Below are positions 28,808-37,567 of a DNA stretch of 64,000 nt, piece after piece. Origin of the DNA: Microbacterium sorbitolivorans (GTDB taxonomy: Bacteria; Actinomycetota; Actinomycetes; Actinomycetales; Microbacteriaceae); the NCBI RefSeq assembly GCF_003327285.1, contig NZ_KZ848473.1, forward strand, positions 186,001-250,000. Direction: 5' to 3'. The position numbers were made by a program, and so were the translations under genes. The notes under the pieces are model-generated. The model did no database searches and was not told the DNA's origin. It saw only the letters and a list, made by a program, of their open reading frames with translations. How positions within the stretch are numbered: the first letter of the stretch is position 1; each line of letters opens with the position of its first letter.

Positions 28808-29895
28808 CGGATCTCCCAGAAGCTCGGGCCGACGGGTTCGTGGAAGTCGCTCTGCGCGATCAGGTAGCCCTCGGCGTCAACCGTGATGGGCAGCTGGGGG
28901 AGCGGACGCGAGGCGGGGCCGAAGACAACCTTCGCCTCGTCCGACACGTCGAACTGCGACTGGTGGCAGGGGCACAGGAGGTGGTGCGTCTGCTGCTCGT
29001 ACAGAGCAACGGGGCAACCGACGTGCGTGCAGACCTTCGAGTAGGCGACGATTCCGTCGTACGACCAGTCCTTGCGCTCACCGCGCTCGGTGAGCTGCTC
29101 CGGAGGCATGCGGACCATGAGGACCATGGCCTTGGCCTTCTCGTTGAGCATGCCGTCGTCGTGGCCCATCTCGAGGAGGGACTCGGGGATGACGTGGAAG
29201 GCGCTACCGAGCGTGACGTCCGAAGCCTTGATGCGCGTGCCGGAGGGGTCGCGGGTGAGGTGCTCACCCTTCTTCCACATCGTCTGCTTCAGCAGGTCAA
29301 CGGGGCTGTTCTCGGCGTCGTGCGGTGCGAGACCGCGGAAGAGCGTGATGCCGGGGAGGACCGAGGCGATGACGGCTGCGAAGAGCGAGTTGCGGATCAT
29401 CTTGCGACGACCGAAGCCCGACTCCTCGTCGGCGGTGCGGAACGCCTCGACGACCGCTGCGCGAGTCTCCTCGGAGCCGCGAGTCGTGTGACGCTCCTCG
29501 ACGTGCTCCTTGTCGCTCATGAGGGTCTTCGACCAGTGGATCGCGCCGATACCGATCGCGAGCAGGGCGAAGGCGATGCCGAGACCGATGAACAGGTTGT
29601 TCTGACGGATCGACGTCATTTCCTGATCTTCGATCGGGAAGAGCATGTATGCGGCGACGGCCCAGATGCTCGCGGCGACCGAGATGTAGAAGAGCGTGTA
29701 AATCGTGCGCTCTGCCCGCTTCGCGGCCTTCGGATCAACGTCCGTCAGGCGTTCGCGGTGCGGGGGCAGACCCGGGTTCTGAACCGGATCGTCGATCGAT
29801 ACGGCGAGACCCGAAGAAGGAGTGAACTCCTTCAGGGCACCCTTCGAATCGTCGTGTTCCATCGTGCTCCTTGTCACGTCAAGATCTTCCGACAT
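28804..29895 (-). CDS. qcrA: QcrA, Rieske iron-sulfur protein
   Basis: 363 residues, the long actinobacterial form with three membrane segments (two around 65-125, a third near 185) before the Rieske domain. The [2Fe-2S] ligands are in CTHVGCP and CPCHQSQF. N-terminal region is acidic and cytoplasmic. Lies between qcrC (2-base gap) and qcrB (4-base overlap). Confidence 0.97.
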   Translation of the reverse strand: MSEDLDVTRSTMEHDDSKGALKEFTPSSGLAVSIDDPVQNPGLPPHRERLTDVDPKAAKRAERTIYTLFYISVAASIWAVAAYMLFPIEDQEMTSIRQNNLFIGLGIAFALLAIGIGAIHWSKTLMSDKEHVEERHTTRGSEETRAAVVEAFRTADEESGFGRRKMIRNSLFAAVIASVLPGITLFRGLAPHDAENSPVDLLKQTMWKKGEHLTRDPSGTRIKASDVTLGSAFHVIPESLLEMGHDDGMLNEKAKAMVLMVRMPPEQLTERGERKDWSYDGIVAYSKVCTHVGCPVALYEQQTHHLLCPCHQSQFDVSDEAKVVFGPASRPLPQLPITVDAEGYLIAQSDFHEPVGPSFWEIR

Positions 29896-29897
29896 GC

Positions 29898-30707
29898 TTA
29901 GTTCGACTTCGCCGTGATCCAGACGGCAACGGCGATGAGACCACCGATACCGAAGATCCAGATGAACAGGCCCTCAGAGACGGGGCCGAGCGAGCCGAGC
30001 GTAAAGCCACCGGGGGCCTGCGCTTCCTGCTGGTAGAGCAGCGCCGAGATGATGTCGCGCTTGTCTTCCTCGGTGAGGTTCTGGTTGTTGAACACGGGCA
30101 TGTTCTGGGGACCGGTCACCATTGCCGCGTAGATGTTCTCCGGCGTGGTGTCCATGATGTCCGGGGCGAACTTGCCCTGCGTCAGCGCACCACCGGCGGC
30201 GGCCACGTTGTGGCACATCGCGCAGTTGATGCGGAAGAGCTCGGCGCCGTGCGAGACGTCGCCGTTGCCGTCGGTGATGCGCGCGCTCGGCATCTCGGGG
30301 CCGGGGGCCACGGACTGCACGTAAGTCGCGATCGACGCGATCTGGTCGTCGGTGAACTGAACCGGCTTCTGATCGGCCTGCGGGCCGTTCATCTGCATTG
30401 GCATACGACCGGTCGACATCTGGAAGTGAACAGCGAGCTCACCGACGCCGTTGAGCGACGGGCCGTAGCCTTCGCGCCCCTCGAGGTCCATGCCGTGGCA
30501 GGTCGCACAGTTCGCCTGGAAGAGCGTTTCGCCCTCTTCGGCGGTTGCCTGGGTGGTCGTCGCGGTGGACTCGCCGGTCGCTGCGACGGCGGCGGACGCA
30601 CCCGCGTAGATGCCTCCTGTCGCCAGGAGGCCAACGCCGATCAGAATCGCAGCGGCGAACGGGCTGCGGCGACCGCGGGCGCGGCGCTTCAATTTCTCTC
30701 GTGCCAT
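29898..30707 (-). CDS. qcrC: QcrC, diheme cytochrome c subunit
   Basis: 269 residues: N-terminal membrane anchor at about 18-40 followed by two cytochrome c domains with CATCHG and CAMCHN heme motifs, and a C-terminal membrane helix (GLFIWIFGIGGLIAVAVWITA). The tandem diheme form replaces soluble cytochrome c in actinobacteria, passing electrons directly to CtaC CuA, which fits the opposing cta operon nearby. Confidence 0.97.
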   Translation of the reverse strand: MAREKLKRRARGRRSPFAAAILIGVGLLATGGIYAGASAAVAATGESTATTTQATAEEGETLFQANCATCHGMDLEGREGYGPSLNGVGELAVHFQMSTGRMPMQMNGPQADQKPVQFTDDQIASIATYVQSVAPGPEMPSARITDGNGDVSHGAELFRINCAMCHNVAAAGGALTQGKFAPDIMDTTPENIYAAMVTGPQNMPVFNNQNLTEEDKRDIISALLYQQEAQAPGGFTLGSLGPVSEGLFIWIFGIGGLIAVAVWITAKSN

Positions 30708-30728
30708 GACGGTGGTCTAGCTCCGCTC

Positions 30729-31358
30729 TTACTTGATGAAATAGATGACGGCGAAGAGGGCGATCCACACGACGTCGACAAAGTGCCAGTAGTACGACAC
30801 CACAACTGCGGTGGTGGCTTCCTTGTGCGTGAAGCGGCGCACAGCGAAGGCGCGGCCGAGCGTCAGCAGGAAGGCAATCAGACCGCCGGTGACGTGAAGG
30901 GCGTGGAAGCCGGTCGTCAGGTAGAAGGCGGATCCGTAGGGATCGCTCGACAGCGTGACACCCTCGGTGACGAGCTGGGCGTACTCCCAGACCTGACCGG
31001 ACACGAAGATCGCGCCGAGCGCGAACGATGCCCAGAACCACGGGATCATGCCGATGCTCTTCCAACCCTGGCCCTTGATCGTGTGGGGCTGCAGGCGCTC
31101 TGCGGCCCAAACACCGAACTGGCAGGTCACGGAAGAGAGCACGAGGATGATCGTGTTCACCAGTGCAAAGGGCACGTTCAGGTTCGAAGTCTGCTCTTCC
31201 CAGAGACCGGGAGAGGTGCTTCGAAGCGTGAAGTAAATGGCAAAGAGGCCCGCGAAGAACATCACTTCAGAGCCGAGCCACACGATGGTGCCAACAGCGA
31301 CACTGTCGGGGCGCTTCACCGTTCTGGGCGCAGGGGCATACGTAGCTGGGGTCGTCAC
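30729..31358 (-). CDS. ctaE: CtaE, cytochrome c oxidase subunit III
   Basis: 209 residues, five membrane helices. GTG at 31358 gives an N-terminus [19 protein letters not shown] typical of the family; the longer frame to 31478 has no support. Motifs [31 protein letters not shown] and [11 protein letters not shown] are diagnostic. First gene of ctaE-qcrC-qcrA-qcrB. A CATAAT box 7 nt upstream of the start may make the mRNA leaderless. Confidence 0.95.
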   Translation of the reverse strand: MTTPATYAPAPRTVKRPDSVAVGTIVWLGSEVMFFAGLFAIYFTLRSTSPGLWEEQTSNLNVPFALVNTIILVLSSVTCQFGVWAAERLQPHTIKGQGWKSIGMIPWFWASFALGAIFVSGQVWEYAQLVTEGVTLSSDPYGSAFYLTTGFHALHVTGGLIAFLLTLGRAFAVRRFTHKEATTAVVVSYYWHFVDVVWIALFAVIYFIK

Positions 31359-31525
31359 CCTTTCATTATGGCCGATAACCCGCGCGTTTTTTTGCATCAA
31401 GGGGGAAGGTAGGCGACCCTTACCAGCTATGTTCTGGCCGTGAATGCCCTTGGGAGAGGGTGCGAAATGGCAGGTCACACCGAGAGAATGAGCTATCGGC
31501 CGGGTGAATCTGATCGCCTCCTGAC

Positions 31526-31550
31526 AACTTCTACGACGTGTCGAGAAGTT
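31526..31550. promoter_or_regulatory. Inverted repeat upstream of trpD
   Basis: AACTTCT (31526-31532) and AGAAGTT (31544-31550), 11-base spacer, 24 bases before the trpD start. May be an operator. The rest of the 31359-31573 gap shows no gene. Confidence 0.4.
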
Positions 31551-31573
31551 CGTGGTGCCCTACTGTTACCTAT

Positions 31574-32635
31574 ATGACGCAGTCGACCTGGCCCGAGATT
31601 CTGACAACCGCGCTCTCTGGTGAGGACCTCACCGTGTCGCAGGCCGAGTGGGCGATGCGCCAGGTGATGCAGGGCGAGGCAACTGACGCGCAGCTCGGTG
31701 GTCTGCTGATGGCTCTGCGCGCCAAGGGCGAGTCGGTGACCGAGGTGATTGGATTCCGCGACGCGATCCTCGACGCGGCCATCCCGCTGCCCGTGGATCC
31801 CAACGTGCTCGACATCGTCGGCACGGGCGGTGACCGCTACGGCACGTTTAACATCTCGTCGACGGCATCGATCATCGTCGCCGCGTGCGGGATCCCCGTC
31901 GTGAAGCACGGAAACCGCGCCGTGAGCTCGAAGGCCGGATCCAGTGACGTGTTGAGCGCGCTCGGGATCGACTTGCGCCTCGCGCCGGAGGCGGTCGCGC
32001 GAGTGCTCGACGACGCCGGCATCACCTTCGCGTGGGCCGCCGCGTTCCACCCGGGCTTCAAGCACGCTTCGGGTGTGCGCGCCGAGCTCGGCGTGCCGAC
32101 CGTCTTCAACTTCCTTGGCCCGCTCGTCAACCCCGCCCGCGCCGAGGCGAACGCCGTCGGCGTCGCGTCGCTCGACGTGGTGCCGATCATCACGGGAGTC
32201 TTCCGCACCCGCGGCGCCACGGCGCTCGTTTTCCGTGGCGAGGACGGCCTTGACGAGATGACGACGACGGGCTACAGCCGCATCTGGCAGATCGCCAACG
32301 GCGACATGCACGAGTTCGACATCCACCCGCGCGACCTTGGGATCCCGACGGCCAAGATTGACGACCTGATCGGCGGCACGCCGGACGAGAACGCCGAGAC
32401 GCTGCGCCGGATCCTCGCGGGGGAGCAGGGCCCCGTCCGCGACATCGTGCTGCTGAACGCGGCCGCCGGCATCGTCGCATACCGCCTGTCGCAGGATCCG
32501 GCGCAGGCCGATCGCAACATGATCCAGCGCCTGGCGGAGGCCCGTGACGAGGCGGCCGCCGCGATCGACGACGGCCGGGCGACGGCGAAGCTTGAATCTT
32601 GGATCACGGCATCGACGAGCGCGGGCGCGGCTTGA
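31574..32635 (+). CDS. trpD: TrpD, anthranilate phosphoribosyltransferase
   Basis: 353 residues; second step of tryptophan synthesis, PRPP plus anthranilate. The start is ATG at 31574; the upstream frame has no support. Substrate motifs VGTGGDRYGTFNISS (PRPP loop), KHGNRAVSSKAGSSD, and FHPGFKHASGVRAELG with the anthranilate-binding residues. Stands apart from any other trp gene in the window. TACTGTTAC just upstream of ATG; no Shine-Dalgarno. Confidence 0.96.
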   Translation: MTQSTWPEILTTALSGEDLTVSQAEWAMRQVMQGEATDAQLGGLLMALRAKGESVTEVIGFRDAILDAAIPLPVDPNVLDIVGTGGDRYGTFNISSTASIIVAACGIPVVKHGNRAVSSKAGSSDVLSALGIDLRLAPEAVARVLDDAGITFAWAAAFHPGFKHASGVRAELGVPTVFNFLGPLVNPARAEANAVGVASLDVVPIITGVFRTRGATALVFRGEDGLDEMTTTGYSRIWQIANGDMHEFDIHPRDLGIPTAKIDDLIGGTPDENAETLRRILAGEQGPVRDIVLLNAAAGIVAYRLSQDPAQADRNMIQRLAEARDEAAAAIDDGRATAKLESWITASTSAGAA

Positions 32636-32692
32636 GCCAAGCGCTCAGGCGCCGTGCATACGATGGTTTGACGTGATTCGAGAGGACTGCGC

Positions 32693-33259
32693 ATGGAGTG
32701 GCTCGTACCGGTAGCGATCGTCGTTGCCGTCGTGGTGATTGCCGGAATCTATCTCTGGGCGACGTACAAGTCGCTCGTGTCGCTCGGCGCCCGCGTCGAC
32801 GACGCGTGGGGTGATATCGAGGCGCAGTTGCGCACGCGCGCGGATCTCGTGCCGGGCCTCGTCGAGTCGGTCGAGGGGCACGCATCGCACGAGCGGGCCC
32901 TGCTCGATAACGTGACGCAGGCGCGTTCCGATTCGCTCGGCGCGACGACGCCCATGGCCGCAAGCCGGGCCGAGAGCCGCATGCAGCAGTCGCTGCAGGG
33001 GCTGTTCGCGGTCGTCGAAGGCTATCCGGCCCTGCAGTCGAGCCAGAACTACCTGCAGCTCCAGGGCAAGCTCGTCGAGACCGAGGACGAGATCCAGGCC
33101 TCCCGCCGCGTGTACAACGGCGGCGTGCGCGAGCTCAACGTCAAGATCAAGCAGTTCCCCAACACCCTCTTCGCCAAGGGGCTGGGGCTCACCGAGCGTG
33201 AATTCTTCGAGGACGAAGATGCCGCCAGCGTGCGCCAGCCGCCTCGCGTGCAGTTTTAG
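32693..33259 (+). CDS. LemA family membrane protein
   Basis: 188 residues. One N-terminal membrane helix (about 3-24) with the LemA signature after it (YKSLVSLGARVDDAWGDIE, LRTRADLVPGLVESV), helical bundle to the end, NVKIKQFPN near 160. LemA proteins have an N-terminal anchor and unknown role; usually paired with a TPM-domain gene, which is not present here. AGAGGA 7 nt before the ATG. Confidence 0.92.
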   Translation: MEWLVPVAIVVAVVVIAGIYLWATYKSLVSLGARVDDAWGDIEAQLRTRADLVPGLVESVEGHASHERALLDNVTQARSDSLGATTPMAASRAESRMQQSLQGLFAVVEGYPALQSSQNYLQLQGKLVETEDEIQASRRVYNGGVRELNVKIKQFPNTLFAKGLGLTEREFFEDEDAASVRQPPRVQF

Positions 33260-33288
33260 TACCGGCATCACGACACCGAGGAGGATGG

Positions 33289-34530
33289 ATGACGAACGTC
33301 GAGCTCCCGACGCTTGCGGAGTTTGAGGAGGCGGCCGCGGGCCTGGCCCCGGTGATCGAACGCACGCCGATTCAGTTTTCGCAGCACCTGACCGACCTGC
33401 TCGGTCAGAGGGTCGTCATGAAGCTGGAAAACCTCCAGCGAACCGGATCCTTCAAGGTGCGCGGTGCGACCCACCGGCTTTCACGGCTCACCGAGAGCGA
33501 GCGCGCCCGCGGCGTGGTGGCTGCCTCGGCCGGCAACCACGCGCAGGGTGTCGCGCTCGCGGCCCAGCAGCTCGGGATCAAGGCGACGATCTACATGCCT
33601 CTCGGCGTTCCGGTGCCGAAGCTTCTCGCGACGCGCGGCTACGGGGCCGAGGTCGTCCTCGCGGGCGATGGCGTCGAGACGGGCCTCCAGCTTGCCCTCG
33701 AGCACGCCGAGCGCGAGGGTGCCGTGATGATCCACCCTTACGACCACCGCGACATCATCGTCGGCCAGGGCACCCTGGGTGTCGAGTTCCTCGAGCAGGC
33801 TCCCGACCTCGAGACGCTCGTCGTTGGCATCGGGGGCGGCGGCCTCATCGCGGGCGTCGCGGCTGCGGCGAAGGCGAAGGCCGCCGCGCAGGCCGAGGGG
33901 CGCGAGGTGCGGATCATCGGCGTGCAGGCGGAGAACGCGGCGCCCTATCCCGTGTCGCTCGAGGCCGGCGAGCCCATCACCGTGACCGTGGAGCCGACGA
34001 TCGCCGACGGCATCAAGGTCGCCCGCCCTGGCGACATCCCGTTCTCGATGATCCGCGGCCTCGTGGACGAGGTCGTGACGGTATCGGAGGACGACATTGC
34101 CCGCGCACTACTCGCCCTGCTCGAGCGGGCGAAGGTCGTCGTCGAGCCAGCGGGCGCCGTGGGCGTCGCCGCGATCATGGCCGGGAAGATCCGCGCTAAG
34201 GGCACGACAGGCGTCATCCTCTCGGGCGGCAACATCGACCCGCTCCTGATGCAGCGAATCGTCGCGCATGGACTCGCGGCCGCCGGCCGCTACCTGACCG
34301 TCCTGATCCCGCTGCCGGACCGCCCCGGCCAGCTCGTGCACGTCTCGGAGACGCTGGCACAGGCCGGCGCGAACGTCATCGAGGTCTCGCACACCCGCCA
34401 CGGACAGGGCCTGCAGATCAGCGAGGTGATGCTGCAGATCTCGGTCGAGACCCGCGGTGAGGAGCACCGCCAGCTTGTGCTCGAGGCTCTGCGCTCCGCC
34501 GGCTTCCGCCCGCAGGTCGTGCAGGACTAG
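33289..34530 (+). CDS. ilvA: Threonine ammonia-lyase (threonine dehydratase), ACT-domain type
   Basis: 413 residues. PLP lysine in TGSFKVRGA (K56), glycine-rich phosphate loop VGIGGGGLIAG, SAGNHAQGVA substrate loop, and a single C-terminal ACT domain (about 335-413) beginning RYLTVLIPLPDRPGQL. Converts threonine to 2-oxobutanoate, feeding isoleucine; a single ACT domain fits the shorter, often catabolic or Ile-regulated actinobacterial form. GAGGATGG ribosome site. Ends at a strong bidirectional terminator. Confidence 0.93.
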   Translation: MTNVELPTLAEFEEAAAGLAPVIERTPIQFSQHLTDLLGQRVVMKLENLQRTGSFKVRGATHRLSRLTESERARGVVAASAGNHAQGVALAAQQLGIKATIYMPLGVPVPKLLATRGYGAEVVLAGDGVETGLQLALEHAEREGAVMIHPYDHRDIIVGQGTLGVEFLEQAPDLETLVVGIGGGGLIAGVAAAAKAKAAAQAEGREVRIIGVQAENAAPYPVSLEAGEPITVTVEPTIADGIKVARPGDIPFSMIRGLVDEVVTVSEDDIARALLALLERAKVVVEPAGAVGVAAIMAGKIRAKGTTGVILSGGNIDPLLMQRIVAHGLAAAGRYLTVLIPLPDRPGQLVHVSETLAQAGANVIEVSHTRHGQGLQISEVMLQISVETRGEEHRQLVLEALRSAGFRPQVVQD

Positions 34531-34535
34531 GGCGC

Positions 34536-34580
34536 AAAAAGCCGGGGGCCGGATCCACTGGATCCGGCCCCCGGCTTTTT
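34536..34580. terminator. Bidirectional terminator between ilvA and greA
   Basis: AAAAAGCCGGGGGCCGGATCC pairs, base by base, with its reverse complement over a 21-bp stem and 3-base loop, giving a T run on both strands between convergent genes. Confidence 0.95.
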
Positions 34581-34594
34581 GGTGCGCGGCTTGT

Positions 34595-35080
34595 TTAGCC
34601 AGTGAACGTCTCGACGGCGACGATCTCGACGGGGATCGACTTGCCGTTGGGGGCCTGATAGGAGCCCTTTTCGCCGACCTTCATGCCGTTGATGGCGGTG
34701 CCGAGCGGGCTCTGCTCGCTGTACACGTCGAGGTCGGTGCCGCCGGCGATCTCGCGGCTACCGAGCAGGAACTTCTCCTCGTCGCCGAAGATGATCGCCG
34801 TGATCACGGTGCCGGGGCGCACGACGCCGTCGGCCTCGGGCGCCTCGCTGATCTTCGCGTCCTTCAGCATGGCGGTGAGCTGGCGGATCCGCATCTCCTG
34901 CTTGCCCTGCTCGTCCTTCGCGGCGTGGTATCCGCCGTTCTCACGGAGGTCGCCCTCTTCGCGAGCCGCCTCGATACGCTTCGCGATCTCCTCACGCCCG
35001 GTCGTCGAGAGGTGCTCGAGCTCGGCGGCGAGGCGGTCGTATGCCTCCTGGGTGAGGAAAGGCGTGGTCTCATCAGACAC
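34595..35080 (-). CDS. greA: GreA transcript cleavage factor
   Basis: 161 residues. N-terminal coiled coil with the conserved acidic tip (EEGDLRENGGYHAAKDEQG), C-terminal FKBP-like domain (SPLGTAINGMKVGEK). Rescues backtracked RNA polymerase. AGGAGA before the start. The DUF4307 gene lies 53 bases upstream on the same strand. Confidence 0.97.
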   Translation of the reverse strand: MSDETTPFLTQEAYDRLAAELEHLSTTGREEIAKRIEAAREEGDLRENGGYHAAKDEQGKQEMRIRQLTAMLKDAKISEAPEADGVVRPGTVITAIIFGDEEKFLLGSREIAGGTDLDVYSEQSPLGTAINGMKVGEKGSYQAPNGKSIPVEIVAVETFTG

Positions 35081-35133
35081 GATGAATCTCCTTACACAGA
35101 TCTACTGATCCGATGGTGGGTATCCGGGTGAAT

Positions 35134-35526
35134 CTACCGGACGAAGCAGGAAACGACGTGACCGGTCGTGGCCGTGTCGACGGTGCGGACCGTCGTGGAG
35201 TGCTCGCTCGACAACGAGTCCGACTCCGGCACATCGACGATCTCCCAGCCGACCTTCGCGAAGCTCTCGTCGAGCGCCTCGATGACGCAGACGGCCTCAT
35301 CGTCGGTCGGGATCGTGACGCGGTAGTGCACGTCGACGTGTCCGCTATCGACGACCTCGAAGCCGAGATCATCGAAGCCCACGTTGGCGCGGGACTTCTG
35401 CACGACCGTCCACCCGATGCCCACGACAGCGACGAGCCCGATGATCGCGGCGATGCCGATCCACAATCGTGTCGTGGATCGCTTCGTGCGCCCGTATCGG
35501 TCGTCGAGCTCTGCCTGGGTGGTCAC
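35134..35526 (-). CDS. DUF4307 membrane-anchored protein
   Basis: 130 residues from GTG at 35526, which has GAGAGG 5 nt upstream; the GTG six bases earlier would overlap that site. Starts TTQAELDDRYGR, one membrane helix (about 24-45), then an extracytoplasmic beta-rich domain with two Cys (VCVIEAL and VSCFVR) that could pair. DUF4307 is an actinobacterial family next to greA with no known role. Confidence 0.85.
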   Translation of the reverse strand: MTTQAELDDRYGRTKRSTTRLWIGIAAIIGLVAVVGIGWTVVQKSRANVGFDDLGFEVVDSGHVDVHYRVTIPTDDEAVCVIEALDESFAKVGWEIVDVPESDSLSSEHSTTVRTVDTATTGHVVSCFVR

Positions 35527-35609
35527 GCGCACCTCTCAGCCGGTGGGGAAGGGGGAGGAATAGGGTAGTACTGTTCCAAGATTAGCCGTCGTAAACCAGG
35601 AGTTCCTCG

Positions 35610-35843
35610 ATGTCGTTCCTTTCCAGCACTCCGGTTCCGACACCGTCGCCGACGATTGACCCCGCGCTCGTGACGCCGGGAACGGCGGGCTGGATCGTCG
35701 TTGTGCTCCTCGCGGTCGCCGTCGCGCTGCTTGCGATCGACATGCTGCGACGCGTGCGCCGCGTGAAGTACCGCGAGGAAATCAACGAGGCCCTCGACGC
35801 CGAGCAGGCTGCCGCCGAGGACGGAGACGTCAGCCCGCGTTAA
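35610..35843 (+). CDS. Small single-pass membrane protein, unknown
   Basis: 77 residues: Pro/Thr-rich N-terminus, one membrane helix (about 27-45, WIVVVLLAVAVALLAIDML), and a charged cytoplasmic tail. AGGAG 5 nt before the ATG and normal codon use support it. Overlaps the end of the facing TrhA/hemolysin III-type gene by 14 bases. Not recognised. Confidence 0.7.
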   Translation: MSFLSSTPVPTPSPTIDPALVTPGTAGWIVVVLLAVAVALLAIDMLRRVRRVKYREEINEALDAEQAAAEDGDVSPR

Positions 35844-36603
35844 ACGCGGGGTTGAGCGCGATCAGCAGTGCGCCACTCCAGTGGCAGAGGAATGCCAGCA
35901 CGGTGCACACATGGAAGATCTCGTGGAAGCCGAAGTGGTTCGGCCACGGGTTCGGCTTCTTGAGCGCGTAGACGACCGCGCCGCCCGAGTAAAGCACTCC
36001 GCCGATGACGACCAGAATCATCATGGGCAGGCTCGCGCGGAACAACTGCGGCATGTACATCACGGCGGCCCAACCGAGCACGAGATAGAGCGCGACGTAG
36101 AGCCAGCGCGGCGCGCCGATCCATAGCACGCGGAACAGGATCCCGAGGATCGCGCCGCCCCAGACGAGGCAGAGCAGCAGGAAACCCTCGCTCGGCGGGA
36201 GCGCGAGCACGCCGATGGGCGTGTAGGTTCCGGCGATCAGCAGCAGGATGTTCGCGTGGTCGATGCGCTTGAGGATGGCCTTCGTGCGCGGCTTCCAGTT
36301 GAAGCGGTGATAGACGGCGGAGTTTCCGAAGAGGAGCAGCGACGACGCCATGAAGACCGCCGATGCCCACTTCGCAGGCGTGCCGTGCGCGAGGCAGATC
36401 AGCACGATTCCGGCCGCGAGCGCGACGGGCGCCGTTCCGGCATGGATCCAGCCGCGCCAGCTCGGTTTGATCTCGGCGGCGAGCGGCGCGTCGGCCTCGA
36501 TGAGCGGAAGACGGGGCATGCGGGCGCCGTCTGCGGGGGATTCGGGCGTCTCGTGGCTCTCCATCTGATGAGCGTACGACGCCTCGTATGCCCCAAGCGA
36601 CAC
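35830..36603 (-). CDS. TrhA/hemolysin III family membrane protein
   Basis: 257 residues from GTG at 36603 (GAGAGG 6 nt upstream); an ATG at 36564 is an alternative without a ribosome site. Seven membrane helices, with FGNSAVYHRFNWKP, DHANILLLIAGTYTP and GFHEIFHVCTVLAFLCHW carrying the conserved His/Asp residues of the PAQR/hemolysin III superfamily. Family members affect membrane fluidity; lysis activity is not implied. Divergent from uppS. Confidence 0.9.
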   Translation of the reverse strand: MSLGAYEASYAHQMESHETPESPADGARMPRLPLIEADAPLAAEIKPSWRGWIHAGTAPVALAAGIVLICLAHGTPAKWASAVFMASSLLLFGNSAVYHRFNWKPRTKAILKRIDHANILLLIAGTYTPIGVLALPPSEGFLLLCLVWGGAILGILFRVLWIGAPRWLYVALYLVLGWAAVMYMPQLFRASLPMMILVVIGGVLYSGGAVVYALKKPNPWPNHFGFHEIFHVCTVLAFLCHWSGALLIALNPAFNAG

Positions 36604-36650
36604 ATGCGGCCTCTCGACTGATGTCCGGCGAACGGGGGTATCGTCAAGGA

Positions 36651-37439
36651 GTGGTTAGCAGCTCGGGTTCTAACGAGGGCAAAGGTCCCCTCTACCGCCT
36701 CTATGGCTCGCGTCTTCGACGCCAGATTTCTCCCGAGCGCGTGCCACAGCATGTCGCGATGATGATCGATGGCAATCGGCGCTGGGCACGCCAGCTGGGC
36801 TTCGAGACGGCGGCGCACGGACACCGCGCGGGCGCCGAAAAGATGGTCGAGTTTCTCAATTGGTGCGACGAGCTCGGCATCAAGGTCGTCACGCTCTACC
36901 TGCTGTCGAACGACAATGTTCTGAAGCGCGATCGCGCCGAGCTGCAGGATCTGATCCAGATCATTAGCGACCTCGCGGGTCGCCTCGCGCGGCGGGGCGA
37001 GTGGCGCGTGCAGCACGTGGGCCGTGAGGACAACCTGCCGGCGTCGCTCCTCGAGTCGCTCCAGGAGGCCGCAGAGCTGACCAAAGGCAATGGTGGCCTG
37101 CACGTGAACCTCGCGGTGGGCTACGGCGGCCGGTACGAGATCGTCGACGCCATGCGCAAGATCATCGCGAAGCACGCCGACAACGGAGGAACGCTCGAGG
37201 AACTCGGCGCGACCCTCACGCCCGAGATCATCGGCGAGCACCTCTACACGGGCGGGCAGAAGGATCCGGATCTCGTGATCCGCACCTCGGGGGAGCAGCG
37301 GCTCAGCGACTTCCTCCTGTGGCAGAGCGCGCACAGCGAGTTCTACTTCCTCGAGGCTCTCGGGCCCGACCTGCGCAAGGTCGACTTCCTGCGCGCGATC
37401 CGCGATTACGGATCCCGCGACCGCCGATTCGGGAAGTGA
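36651..37439 (+). CDS. uppS: Isoprenyl (undecaprenyl-type) diphosphate synthase
   Basis: 262 residues from GTG at 36651, which AAGGA directly precedes; an ATG at 36621 is possible but without support. cis-prenyltransferase motifs: HVAMMIDGNRRWA with catalytic D40, YLLSNDNVLKR, and the C-terminal LVIRTSGEQRLSDFLLWQ. Makes the lipid carrier used by MraY. The exact chain length cannot be told; actinobacteria often have two such enzymes. Confidence 0.94.
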   Translation: MVSSSGSNEGKGPLYRLYGSRLRRQISPERVPQHVAMMIDGNRRWARQLGFETAAHGHRAGAEKMVEFLNWCDELGIKVVTLYLLSNDNVLKRDRAELQDLIQIISDLAGRLARRGEWRVQHVGREDNLPASLLESLQEAAELTKGNGGLHVNLAVGYGGRYEIVDAMRKIIAKHADNGGTLEELGATLTPEIIGEHLYTGGQKDPDLVIRTSGEQRLSDFLLWQSAHSEFYFLEALGPDLRKVDFLRAIRDYGSRDRRFGK

Positions 37440-37567
37440 CCGGGCCGACCCCGGCCGCGCCGAAGTAAACGGCGCGTGAAGTTTCACCGCACCCCGTTCC
37501 GAATCACACCGGTGTGATTTACGTTCGAGTCATCAGGCACGGCGCCCGATGAAGGGATGTGGAAATC